Positions 1 through 7,665 of a stretch of 7,665 nucleotides of DNA are shown in pieces. The stretch is from Acidobacteriota bacterium (GTDB taxonomy: Bacteria; Acidobacteriota; Holophagae; Holophagales; Holophagaceae). Numbering within the stretch: position 1 is the first letter of the stretch; each line of letters begins with the position of its first letter. The DNA lies in the NCBI GenBank assembly GCA_021778785.1, contig JAJYBX010000084.1, positions 1-7,665 on the forward strand, given 5' to 3'. The notes beneath the pieces were generated by a model, which worked only from the letters and a program-made list of their open reading frames with translations, was not told the origin of the DNA and made no database searches. The translations under genes were made by a program, and so were the position numbers.

Positions 1-29
1 TGCTGGTAGAGCTCGCGGGGGTCGGTCAT
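1..29 (-). CDS. sufU: SufU-like iron-sulfur assembly sulfurtransferase, N-terminal fragment
   Basis: Only the first nine full codons lie in the window. They read MTDPRELYQ, with the remainder beyond the left edge. This resembles the start of SufU proteins, where a short acidic leader is followed by an LYQ-type helix before the VILDH segment, which is not visible here. SufU is a zinc protein that accepts persulfide sulfur from SufS. The call rests on that short match plus the position directly downstream of sufS on the same strand. An alternative in-frame ATG three codons upstream (36-38) would give MYPMTDPRELYQ. Neither start has a clear Shine-Dalgarno sequence, because the preceding bases are pyrimidine-rich on the coding strand. 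The spacer to sufS (30-144) holds a large hairpin element. The gene is cut by the window edge and is not itself shown to be broken. Confidence 0.6.
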
Positions 30-60
30 CGGATACATCCGAGGGAAAAGAGGAAAGATC

Positions 61-136
61 CACCGCCAAGACGCCAAGGCGCCAAGAAAGAAAACGCACC
101 TTTGCCTTGCTTGGCGTTCTTGGCGTCTTGGCGGTG
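61..136. repeat. Hairpin repeat element, GCC-word type, between sufS and sufU
   Basis: The outer 18 bases CACCGCCAAGACGCCAAG (61-78) are perfectly complementary to 119-136. Pairing resumes over 80-86 with 110-116 after a one-base offset, leaving a loop of about 23 bases. Each arm is built from 8-base units of the form C-GCC-AAG-R. The element starts 8 bases after the sufS stop codon and ends about 23-32 bases before the sufU start, depending on which ATG is used. There is no U-tract after the stem on the minus strand, so it is not a typical intrinsic terminator. It is a sister of the element at 3461-3532 but lies in the opposite orientation, judged by the shared AAAGATCCACC end at 54-64. It may be a dispersed mobile-type repeat, an mRNA stability element, or both. 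Confidence 0.85.
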
Positions 137-144
137 ATTCGTTC

Positions 145-1376
<1,232 letters not shown>

Positions 1377-1380
<4 letters not shown>

Positions 1381-2671
1381 GCCAGGTCTCCCAGGGAGGC
1401 CGCCTGGGTGCGGGCCAGGACCAGGTGCCGAAGGCTCCGGCGGAGACTGGCCACGGGGATGCGGGCCAGCAGGTCGGCGGCGAAGCCGTAGGTGAGGAGG
1501 TTGCGGGCGTCCTCGGGATCCAGGCCGCGGCTCTGCAGGTAGAACAGCTCGTCGGGATCCAGCTGGCCCACGGCGGCGCCGTGGCTGCACTTCACGTCGT
1601 CGGCGTAGATCTCCAGCTGGGGCTTGGTGTCCACCCGCGCCTTCTCGGAGAGCAGCAGGTTGCGGCTCTGCTGCTGGGCGTCCGTGACCTGGGCCCCGGG
1701 CGCCACGCGGATCTGGCCGTCGAAGACCGCGCGGGCCTGGCCGTCCACCACGCACTTGTGGAGCTGGCGGCTGGTGCCGTGGGGTTCGGCGTGGTGCAGG
1801 AAGCTGTGGGTGTCCGCCACCTGCTGGCCGCCCAGGAGGGCCAGGCCGTCGAGGGTGGCCTCGGCCCCCTCGGCCAGGCGCACGCGGGGGCGCTGGCGGG
1901 AGAGGCGCCCGCCGAAACTCAGGGTGCGGGAGTGGTACTGGCCGCCCCTAGCCACCTCGGCCTTCAGGGCGCCGAAGTGGAAGGCCTCCGGGCTCTCGCG
2001 CTGGATGCGCTCGTGGCGCAGGATGGCGCCCTCGGCCACGCGGATCTCCACCACGGGGCAGCTCAGGTAGGCGCCCTCGCCGTGGTGCTCCTCCACCAGC
2101 TCCAGCTCGGCGCCGCGGTCCAGGGCCACCAGCACGCGGGGGAGCACCGTGGGCAGGGCCCCATCCCCGGCGGGCCGGTTCAGGAAGAGCAGGTGGAGCG
2201 GGACTTCCACCCGCACGTTCTGGGGCACGAGGAGGACGGCCCCTTCGGTGAAGCGGGCGGTGTTCAGGTCCTCGAAGAGATCCGGCGCGCCCTCGCCCAG
2301 GGTGCCCAGGAGGCGGCAGGCCTCGCTGGCGGCGGAGATGGGGAAGAACCGCACGCCGGGGGGCAGGCCGGTGGCGCAGCTGGCGTGGGGGGCGTGGAAG
2401 CCGTTCACGAACACCTGGCGGCTGGCCATCATCTCGGGGTGGACGTAGGGCTGGACATCGGCCGAGGCGAGGGCCGGGAGGGCCGCCACGGCGGGGCGGA
2501 AGGCGAGGTCGCGCAGGGCTGCGAGATCAAGGTACTTCCAGTCCTCCAGGGAGGTGTCCGGCAGCTCCTGGCCGGTCAGGCGGGCCTCGGCGGCTGTCCG
2601 CAGGGCCTCCCAGCCTTCGGGCCGGGGCACGGTCAGCAGGCCGGAGAGCGGGCTGGCGTCGACCGCAGGCG

Positions 2672-2675
<4 letters not shown>
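1377..2675 (-). CDS. sufD: Fe-S assembly scaffold subunit SufD
   Basis: This 432-residue protein is the SufB paralogue that forms the SufB-SufC2-SufD complex, in which the nascent cluster is built at the SufB/SufD interface. An N-terminal helical region contains EDWKYLDL (44-51), characteristic of SufD. A long right-handed beta-helix core follows. The C-terminal part carries THSFLHHAEPHG (289-300), KCSHGA (362-367) and LFYLQSRGL (377-385). H365 in KCSHGA probably corresponds to the interface histidine His360 of Escherichia coli SufD. The length matches the family. Its ATG overlaps the sufC TGA as ATGA, with a G-rich GGGAG just upstream, and its own stop overlaps the sufS start in the same way. 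This suggests translational coupling through C, D and S. Nothing appears truncated. Confidence 0.97.
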
Positions 2676-3436
<761 letters not shown>

Positions 3437-3460
3437 TCCTTCTCCAAAAACAAACTGATT

Positions 3461-3532
3461 CACCACGAAGACACGAAGACACAAAGAAAAGCGGAAGAAG
3501 GAATTCCTTCGTGCCTTCGTGTCTTCGTGGTG
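3461..3532. repeat. Hairpin repeat element, ACG-word type, between sufB and sufC
   Basis: CACCACGAAGACACGAAG (3461-3478) is perfectly complementary to 3515-3532. Allowing three mismatches, the arms extend to 27 bases each (3461-3487 with 3506-3532). The units are C-ACG-AAG-R repeated with an 8-base period. It begins 7 bases after the sufB stop and ends 24 bases before the sufC start, so it would be transcribed inside the suf messenger and could form a strong hairpin there. No U-tract follows the stem in the transcribed direction. The flank 3529-3539 reads AAAGATCCACC on the minus strand, the same 11 bases that bound the element at 61-136. Possible roles are RNA processing or changing the SufB to SufC ratio, but neither is shown by the sequence. 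Confidence 0.87.
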
Positions 3533-3539
3533 GATCTTT

Positions 3540-4979
3540 TCATCCGACAGAACCTTCCAGCTTGAGGGAGAGCAGCTTGGTGGCTTCGACGGCGAACTCC
3601 ATGGGGAGCTCGCGGAAGACGTCCTTGCAGAAGCCGTTGATGATCATGCTGATGGCTTCCTCGGCGGGGATGCCGCGCTGCTGGAAGTAGAGCAGCTGCT
3701 CCTCGCCGATCTTGCTGGTGGTGGCCTCGTGCTCCACCCGGGCGCTGCGGTTCTGCACCTCGATGTAGGGGAAGGTGCTGGCGCTGCAGGTCTGTCCGAT
3801 GAGCATGGAATCGCACTGGCTGAAGTTCCGGGCGCCCTCGGCCTTCGGCTGCACCTTCACGAGGCCGCGGTAGCTGTTGGAACTGTCGCCGGCGCTGATG
3901 CCCTTGCTGATGATGGTGCTCTTCGTGTTCCGGCCGATGTGCACCATCTTGGTGCCGGTGTCGGCCTGCTGCTTGTGGTTGGTGAGGGCCACCGAGTAGA
4001 ACTCGCCGATGCTGTCATCGCCCAGCAGGATGCAGCTGGGGTACTTCCAGGTGATGGCGCTGCCGGTCTCCACCTGGGTCCAGCTGATGTGCGAGGCCCG
4101 GCCCTTGCAGAGGCCGCGCTTGGTCACGAAGTTGAAGATGCCGCCCACGCCGTCCTTGTCGCCGGCGTACCAGTTCTGCACGGTGCTGTACTTGATGGAG
4201 GCCTGGTCCAGGGCCACCAGCTCCACCACGGCGGCGTGCAGCTGGTTGGTGTCGAACTGGGGGGCGGTGCAGCCCTCCAGGTAGCTCACGCTGGCGCCCT
4301 CCTCGGCCACGATGAGGGTGCGCTCGAACTGGCCCGACTCCTTGTTGTTGATCCGGAAGTAGGTGCTCAGGTCCATGGGGCAGGCCACCCCCTTGGGGAT
4401 GAACACGAAGCTGCCGTCCGTGAACACGGCGCTGTTGAGGGCGGCGTAGAAGTTGTCCGAGTAGGGGACCACGCTGCCCAGGTACTTCTTCACGAGGTCG
4501 GGGTGCTCCCTCACCGCCTCGCTGAAGCTGCAGAAGATGATGCCGACGGCCTTCAGCTTCTCCTTGTAGGTGGTGGTCACGCTTACGGAATCGAACACCA
4601 CGTCCACGGCCACGCCGGCCAGGGCGGCCTGCTCGTTGAGGGGCACGCCCAGCTTCTCGAAGGTGCGCTTCAGCTCAGGGTCCACCTCGTCCATGGAGGC
4701 GTACTTGGGCGCCTTCGCCTTGGGGGCGCTGTAGTAGACGATCTTCTGGAAGTCGGGCTTCGGATACGCCACCTTGGCCCAGTCGGGCTCGGTCATGGTC
4801 AGCCAGTGGCGGTAGGCCTTCAGGCGGAAGTCCAGCAGCCAGTCGGGCTCGCCCTTCTTGGCCGAGATGAAGCGGATCACGTCCTCGCTGAGGCCCGGGG
4901 CGACGCTGTCGGCCTCGATGTCCGTCACGAAGCCGTACTTGTATTCCTGGCTGGTGACCCCAGTGAAGGTCGAGTTCAT
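3540..4979 (-). CDS. sufB: Fe-S assembly scaffold subunit SufB
   Basis: This 479-residue protein is the central scaffold of the SUF system, receiving persulfide sulfur and holding the nascent cluster with SufD and SufC. Recognisable features are the N-terminal [10 protein letters not shown] (13-22), the GVPLNEQ segment (111-117), [19 protein letters not shown] (174-192), and C-terminal [15 protein letters not shown] (414-428) followed by the RDVF-like CKDVFRELP (451-459). C398 in [12 protein letters not shown] probably corresponds to the sulfur acceptor Cys405 of Escherichia coli SufB, judged from motif and distance to the C terminus. The length is normal. GGGAG sits six bases before the ATG. 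It is the first suf gene in the operon, with its own promoter just upstream, and is separated from sufC by a hairpin repeat. Confidence 0.97.
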   Translation of the reverse strand: MNSTFTGVTSQEYKYGFVTDIEADSVAPGLSEDVIRFISAKKGEPDWLLDFRLKAYRHWLTMTEPDWAKVAYPKPDFQKIVYYSAPKAKAPKYASMDEVDPELKRTFEKLGVPLNEQAALAGVAVDVVFDSVSVTTTYKEKLKAVGIIFCSFSEAVREHPDLVKKYLGSVVPYSDNFYAALNSAVFTDGSFVFIPKGVACPMDLSTYFRINNKESGQFERTLIVAEEGASVSYLEGCTAPQFDTNQLHAAVVELVALDQASIKYSTVQNWYAGDKDGVGGIFNFVTKRGLCKGRASHISWTQVETGSAITWKYPSCILLGDDSIGEFYSVALTNHKQQADTGTKMVHIGRNTKSTIISKGISAGDSSNSYRGLVKVQPKAEGARNFSQCDSMLIGQTCSASTFPYIEVQNRSARVEHEATTSKIGEEQLLYFQQRGIPAEEAISMIINGFCKDVFRELPMEFAVEATKLLSLKLEGSVG

Positions 4980-5000
4980 CGTCCGCTCCCACGTCGTTCC

Positions 5001-5028
5001 ATTCTGGAATCCCGACCAAAATTGTCAA
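5001..5028 (-). promoter_or_regulatory. Predicted sigma-70 type promoter of the suf operon
   Basis: On the minus strand, TTGACA (5028-5023) matches the -35 consensus perfectly. CAGAAT (5006-5001) matches four of six -10 positions, with a 16-base spacer. This would start transcription near 4994, giving a short leader of about 15 bases that still contains the GGGAG ribosome-binding site of sufB at 4990-4986. The AT-rich patch stands out from the surrounding GC-rich sequence. The start site is inferred. Confidence 0.6.
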
Positions 5029-5032
5029 CTTA
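5008..5032 (-). promoter_or_regulatory. IscR/Rrf2-like operator overlapping the suf promoter
   Basis: The minus strand reads TAAGTTGACAATTTTGGTCG from 5032 to 5013, continuing GGATT to 5008. It fits the known IscR type 1 pattern ATASYYGACTRWWWYAGTCRRSTAT at about 19 of 25 positions by eye. It includes both GAC and GTC half-site cores with the correct seven-base gap and a W-rich centre. The mismatches lie at the outer ATA/TAT ends and the two bases flanking the centre. It covers the -35 element, where a [2Fe-2S]-sensing repressor would block polymerase. Part of the match comes from the -35 itself, and no regulator gene is in the window. Confidence 0.45.
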
Positions 5033-5035
5033 ATA

Positions 5036-5056
5036 GACCGGGAGGTGATCCCGGTC
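5036..5056 (-). terminator. Terminator-like hairpin after the zinc-ribbon TPR gene
   Basis: GACCGGGA (minus strand, 5056-5049) pairs perfectly with TCCCGGTC (5043-5036) around a five-base loop. It overlaps the last two bases of the TGA stop at 5055-5057. The following bases TATTAAGTT are only weakly U-rich, so termination may be partial. It lies immediately before the suf promoter and would reduce read-through from the upstream gene into suf. Confidence 0.45.
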
Positions 5057-6911
5057 ACGCACGGGGGGCGTCCGCCTCCAGTTCCTGCAGCAGGGTGCGG
5101 ATCTGGCCCTGGACGCCCTTGGCCTGGCCTTCGTTGAGGTCCCCGGGGTCGGCGTCCAGGCCGGCCTGCAGGAGGGCCCGGGCCTCCTCCCGGGCGCCCA
5201 GGCCCGCCAGGGCGGCCCCGAGCTGGAAGTGGTTGATGAGGGTGGGTTCCCGTTCGAGGATCGGGTCCAGGAGATCCAGCACGGCCTGGTGGTGCTTGAG
5301 GGCCAGGAGGTACTGGCCCAGGAGGGTGCGCGCCCGGGGTTCCAGGCCCGGCAGGGGATGGGCGTGGAGGCGCTGGACCTCGGTCAGATCCTGCTCCGTG
5401 GCCTGGGCGTTCATGAGCCGGTAGGCCAGGCGCATGAGGGCGGCCTCCCAGGCGCCGGAACTCTTGGGATGGCGGGTGAGGAAGGCGTCCAGGGCCCGGG
5501 CGATCTCCGGTTCCCGCTTCCCCTCCATCAGGTGTTCCAGGGCCAGGCGCAACGCCAGGAAGCAGAGCCGGGGGTGGCGGTCCGAGCAGGCGAAATCCAG
5601 GGCGGCCTTCAGGTGCTTCTCCGGGTTCCGGGCGAAGGCCAGTCGCAGCTCCAGCCATTCGGAGCGCTGGCTGCGGCCCTTGCGGCGCACCCGCTTGAGG
5701 AGGGCCTCGGCGGCGTCCGGCTGGTCGGCCTCCAGCAGATCCTCGGCCTCGTCCAGCATCGTGTGGGTGGCGGGCTTGCCATCCCGGGCCTCGCGCAGCT
5801 GGAGGTGGTCCTCGGCATCGAGCAGCAGCAGGAGCTGGGGATCGCCGGGATTCTGGCCCAGCAGTTCCTGGAGGATGGCGAAAGCCTTGGCCCGCTCCTG
5901 CAGGATCAGGTAGGCCTCGGCCAGGGCCTCCCGCACATGGAGGTCGCCGGGCAGGAAGATGCTGGCCTCCTTGAGGGGCGGCACGGCCTGGGCGCCATCG
6001 CCGCGGCGGAGGTGGACCTGGCCCAGCAGGAGCAGGGTCTCCCCGTCCTTGCGGCGGTTCACGGCTTCCAGGGCGGCCTCCAGGGCGCCCTGGAGATCCT
6101 CCTGGTCCAGCAGGAGTTCGGCCAGCAGCATGCGGGGCTCGGGATCCTCCGGCCGGATGTCGGCCGCCTGGTGCAGGGCCTCGATGGCCTGGTCCGCGTG
6201 CTCGGGCAGTTCCTGGAGCAGCTTGGCCAGCAGCATCCAGGCCTCGAAGTGCCGGGGGCTCAGGCCCACGGCCCGGCGGGCCAGGGCCTCGGCCTCCTCG
6301 AAGTTCTGGGCCGCCTCGTGGAGGGAGGCCACGGTGAAGATCAGCTCGTAGTTCTTGGGGTCGAGGGGCAGCACCTGGCCCAGGCGCTGGGCGGCCTCGG
6401 GCAGGCTGCCGGCCTCCAGCAGGGCCGTGGTCTCCAGCAGGGCCCGCTTGAGCTGGGACATGGACTTGGGCCGGGCGATGGGCAGGATGCGCGCCCGGTA
6501 GCGGGTGAACAGCTCGCGGGCCCCGATGAGGTGCAGGTTCTCCTCCACCAGGTGCTCCCACCGCTCGGAGAAGCTGTGGGCGTCCAGCTGGCGGTTGTGC
6601 TCCATCTCCTGCACCAGGGCCATCAGCCCGTTGCGCAGCATCACCTCGCTGCGCTCCAGCTTGCCCAGCTGGTCGGAGACGGTCTCCAGGTAGGTCTCCA
6701 CGCGGCGGAGGGTCTCCTCCAGGGCGGTGATGCGCTCCAGGAGGTGCTCCTCCAGGTCCTCGCCCTCCTCTGCCTCCTCCGGCTCGTCCTCCCAGGTCTG
6801 GTCGCCGGCGAGGATCAGCAGCCGGGTGCCGCACTTCCGGCAGGTCTCCCGGTCCCCGGGGTTCCAGGTGAGGCAGTTCTGGCAGTAGGAGCCGGGGGTT
6901 TCGTTGGCCAT
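5055..6911 (-). CDS. Zinc-ribbon, coiled-coil and tetratricopeptide-repeat protein
   Basis: This is a 618-residue protein of unknown function. The N terminus carries a zinc-ribbon-like pattern with cysteines 10, 13, 24 and 27 (YCQNC and CRKCG). A strongly acidic linker (about 41-59) follows, then a likely coiled coil with regular leucines (about 53-105). From about residue 155 to the end there are many degenerate TPR-like helical pairs; examples with the A-x-x-hydrophobic and P-spaced pattern lie near 170-220, 240-287, 305-355 and 545-590. There is no signal peptide or membrane segment, so it is probably a cytoplasmic protein-interaction scaffold. No enzymatic motif was recognised. The start at 6909-6911 places the ribbon at the N terminus but has no strong Shine-Dalgarno sequence. 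It precedes sufB by 75 bases on the same strand, but a hairpin and a separate promoter intervene, so membership in the suf operon is doubtful. Confidence 0.9.
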   Translation of the reverse strand: MANETPGSYCQNCLTWNPGDRETCRKCGTRLLILAGDQTWEDEPEEAEEGEDLEEHLLERITALEETLRRVETYLETVSDQLGKLERSEVMLRNGLMALVQEMEHNRQLDAHSFSERWEHLVEENLHLIGARELFTRYRARILPIARPKSMSQLKRALLETTALLEAGSLPEAAQRLGQVLPLDPKNYELIFTVASLHEAAQNFEEAEALARRAVGLSPRHFEAWMLLAKLLQELPEHADQAIEALHQAADIRPEDPEPRMLLAELLLDQEDLQGALEAALEAVNRRKDGETLLLLGQVHLRRGDGAQAVPPLKEASIFLPGDLHVREALAEAYLILQERAKAFAILQELLGQNPGDPQLLLLLDAEDHLQLREARDGKPATHTMLDEAEDLLEADQPDAAEALLKRVRRKGRSQRSEWLELRLAFARNPEKHLKAALDFACSDRHPRLCFLALRLALEHLMEGKREPEIARALDAFLTRHPKSSGAWEAALMRLAYRLMNAQATEQDLTEVQRLHAHPLPGLEPRARTLLGQYLLALKHHQAVLDLLDPILEREPTLINHFQLGAALAGLGAREEARALLQAGLDADPGDLNEGQAKGVQGQIRTLLQELEADAPRA

Positions 6912-6932
6912 GGCACCAGGATAGAAGGGATC

Positions 6933-6949
6933 CGCCCCTCCCGGGGGCG
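6933..6949. other. Short GC hairpin in the divergent intergenic region
   Basis: CGCCCC (6933-6938) pairs perfectly with GGGGCG (6944-6949) around a five-base loop. It lies in the untranslated leader of the zinc-ribbon TPR gene, about 20 bases before its ATG. There is no U-tract. It could affect translation of that gene or simply reflect the GC-rich composition. Confidence 0.3.
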
Positions 6950-6959
6950 TGACACAAGG

Positions 6960-6990
6960 GGGCCCCGAGGACTTATGCTGGGCCCCGAGG
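6960..6990 (+). promoter_or_regulatory. Promoter region with an 11-base direct repeat between divergent TPR genes
   Basis: GGGCCCCGAGG occurs exactly at 6960-6970 and again at 6980-6990, a spacing of 20 bases, close to two turns of the helix. Between the copies, TATGCT (6974-6979) resembles a -10 element for the plus-strand gene. The best -35 match, GTGACA (6949-6954), is 19 bases away, which is long. The second repeat copy provides GAGG as the ribosome-binding site, seven bases before the ATG at 6998. Repeats of this spacing can be regulator-binding sites, but none was recognised. Confidence 0.35.
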
Positions 6991-6997
6991 GTGGCCC

Positions 6998-7519
6998 ATG
7001 AGCGAGGATCAGGAAGGCCAGGACAAGCGGCAGGAGGCCATGGAGTGGGTGGGCAAGGCCCACCAGCTCCACATGAAGGGCGAGATCGAGAAGGCCATCG
7101 CCCTCTACACGCGGTCCCTGGAGATCCACCCCACGGCTGAGGCCTACACGTTCCGCGGCTGGGCCCGGTCCTCCGAGAAGGACTACGCCGCGGCCATCGA
7201 GGACTGCCACCGCGCCATCGACCTGGACCCGGAGTTCGGCAACCCCTACAACGACATCGGCGCCTACTACCTGGAGCAGGGCGAGCTGGACGAGGCCATC
7301 CCCTGGCTCCGCATGGCCCTCAAGGCCCAGCGCTACGAGAGCTACTGCTTCCCGCACTTCAACCTGGGCCGGGTCTTCGAGGCCAAGGAGCAGTTCGACC
7401 GGGCCCTGGAGCACTACCGGAAGGCCCTGGACGAGAACCCCCGCTACGCCCTGGCCGCCAAGGCCGTGGAGCGGGTGAAGGGGAAGCTGGCGCCGAAGGA
7501 CCCCGAGGCGATCGGCTAA
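6998..7519 (+). CDS. Small tetratricopeptide-repeat protein
   Basis: This 173-residue protein is almost entirely TPR repeats. About four units can be seen: roughly 12-45 (with KGEIEKAIALYTRSLEIHP), 46-79 (DYAAAIEDCHRAIDLDP), 80-113 (with GNPYNDIGAYYLEQGELDEA) and 117-150 (FDRALEHYRKALDENP). A charged tail follows. There is no signal peptide, membrane segment or catalytic motif, so it is likely a soluble protein-binding adaptor, partner unknown. The start is supported by GAGG seven bases upstream, and the stop is TAA. It is divergent from the zinc-ribbon TPR gene, with an 86-base shared control region. Its repeats are far closer to the TPR consensus than those of its neighbour, so the two do not look like recent duplicates. 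Nothing in the sequence links it to Fe-S assembly. Confidence 0.93.
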   Translation: MSEDQEGQDKRQEAMEWVGKAHQLHMKGEIEKAIALYTRSLEIHPTAEAYTFRGWARSSEKDYAAAIEDCHRAIDLDPEFGNPYNDIGAYYLEQGELDEAIPWLRMALKAQRYESYCFPHFNLGRVFEAKEQFDRALEHYRKALDENPRYALAAKAVERVKGKLAPKDPEAIG

Positions 7520-7549
7520 GAGTGCCCAACAAAACCCCAACCAGGCCGC

Positions 7550-7649
7550 GAGAAAGTCAGGTGGGATGCACCGCAAGGAAGGGCCCGCAGGGCGATGCGG
7601 GACATCGTTCAAGGGGCGTGACGCCGCGGGGCGCCCACCTGCCTTTCTC
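7550..7649. repeat. About 100-base element bounded by a 16-base inverted repeat
   Basis: GAGAAAGTCAGGTGGG (7550-7565) is complementary to CCCACCTGCCTTTCTC (7634-7649) at 15 of 16 positions; the only mismatch pairs 7557 with 7642. Inside are a perfect CCCGCA/TGCGGG hairpin (7584-7589 with 7596-7601), a compact GGCGT/ACGCC inverted repeat (7615-7619 with 7621-7625), and the palindrome GGGCGCCC (7629-7636). The whole could fold as a closed multibranch structure. It begins 30 bases after the plus-strand TPR gene. There is no coding potential, no U-tract and no recognised RNA family. It may be a small nonautonomous mobile repeat or a structured 3' RNA. Confidence 0.65.
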
Positions 7650-7665
7650 CCTCCGGGCGAGGGCC

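Noticed and set aside
1381..1755. N-terminal extension of SufS upstream of 1380
   Set aside because: The extra residues are Arg/Pro/Gly-rich sequence from another frame of sufD. The conserved protein, the ribosome-binding site and the ATGA overlap all support the start at 1380.
3437..3484. Sixteen-codon upstream extension of SufC starting in the hairpin repeat
   Set aside because: The extension lacks homology to SufC and translates repeat sequence. The internal ATG has a good ribbon of GGAG upstream and aligns with the family start.
5229..7001. 590-codon plus-strand open frame opposite the zinc-ribbon TPR gene
   Set aside because: Its translation is a Gly/Gln/Leu-rich shadow, while the minus strand encodes a coherent zinc ribbon, coiled coil and TPR protein.
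6815..7612. Minus-strand open frame of 265 codons covering the small TPR gene
   Set aside because: It is antisense to a clear TPR protein, runs through the divergent promoter and begins inside the inverted-repeat element.
7520..7665. tRNA or rRNA gene at the right end
   Set aside because: No cloverleaf, T-loop or conserved ribosomal RNA sequence is visible; the region contains only the inverted-repeat element and short flanks.

Overview
The window is GC-rich bacterial chromosome dominated by a SUF iron-sulfur cluster assembly operon. The operon runs on the minus strand in the order sufB, sufC, sufD, sufS, followed by the first codons of what looks like sufU at the left edge. High GC, the sufBCDS-U order and the SufU-type SufS would suit an acidobacterial lineage such as the Holophagae. 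That placement is a guess from overall character; no marker gene in the window settles it.

Layout from left to right. Positions 1-29 hold the start of a minus-strand gene beginning MTDPRELYQ, like SufU. Positions 61-136 hold a long imperfect hairpin element. sufS (145-1380), sufD (1377-2675) and sufC (2672-3436) are joined by two ATGA stop/start overlaps. A second hairpin element (3461-3532) separates sufC from sufB (3540-4979). The 75 bases upstream of sufB contain a terminator-like hairpin for the preceding gene, then a TTGACA promoter overlapped by a sequence resembling the IscR (Rrf2 family) type 1 operator. Next is a 618-residue zinc-ribbon, coiled-coil and TPR protein on the minus strand (5055-6911). 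It is divergent from a 173-residue TPR protein on the plus strand (6998-7519), and their 86-base intergenic region carries an exact 11-base direct repeat. The right end (7520-7665) has no gene but contains a roughly 100-base element bounded by a 16-base inverted repeat.

How the genes work together: SufS takes sulfur from cysteine as a persulfide and SufU would carry it onward. The SufB-SufC-SufD scaffold, powered by the SufC ATPase, builds the Fe-S cluster. SufS has the HPHD histidine known from SufU-dependent enzymes, which fits a sufU gene next to it. The two TPR proteins have no visible functional link to SUF.

The most unusual feature is the pair of hairpin elements. They share one architecture of 8-base units, C-NNN-AAG-R, but use different triplet words (GCC versus ACG) consistently through both arms. 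They sit 8 and 7 bases after the sufS and sufB stop codons, at the only two operon junctions in view that are not overlapped.
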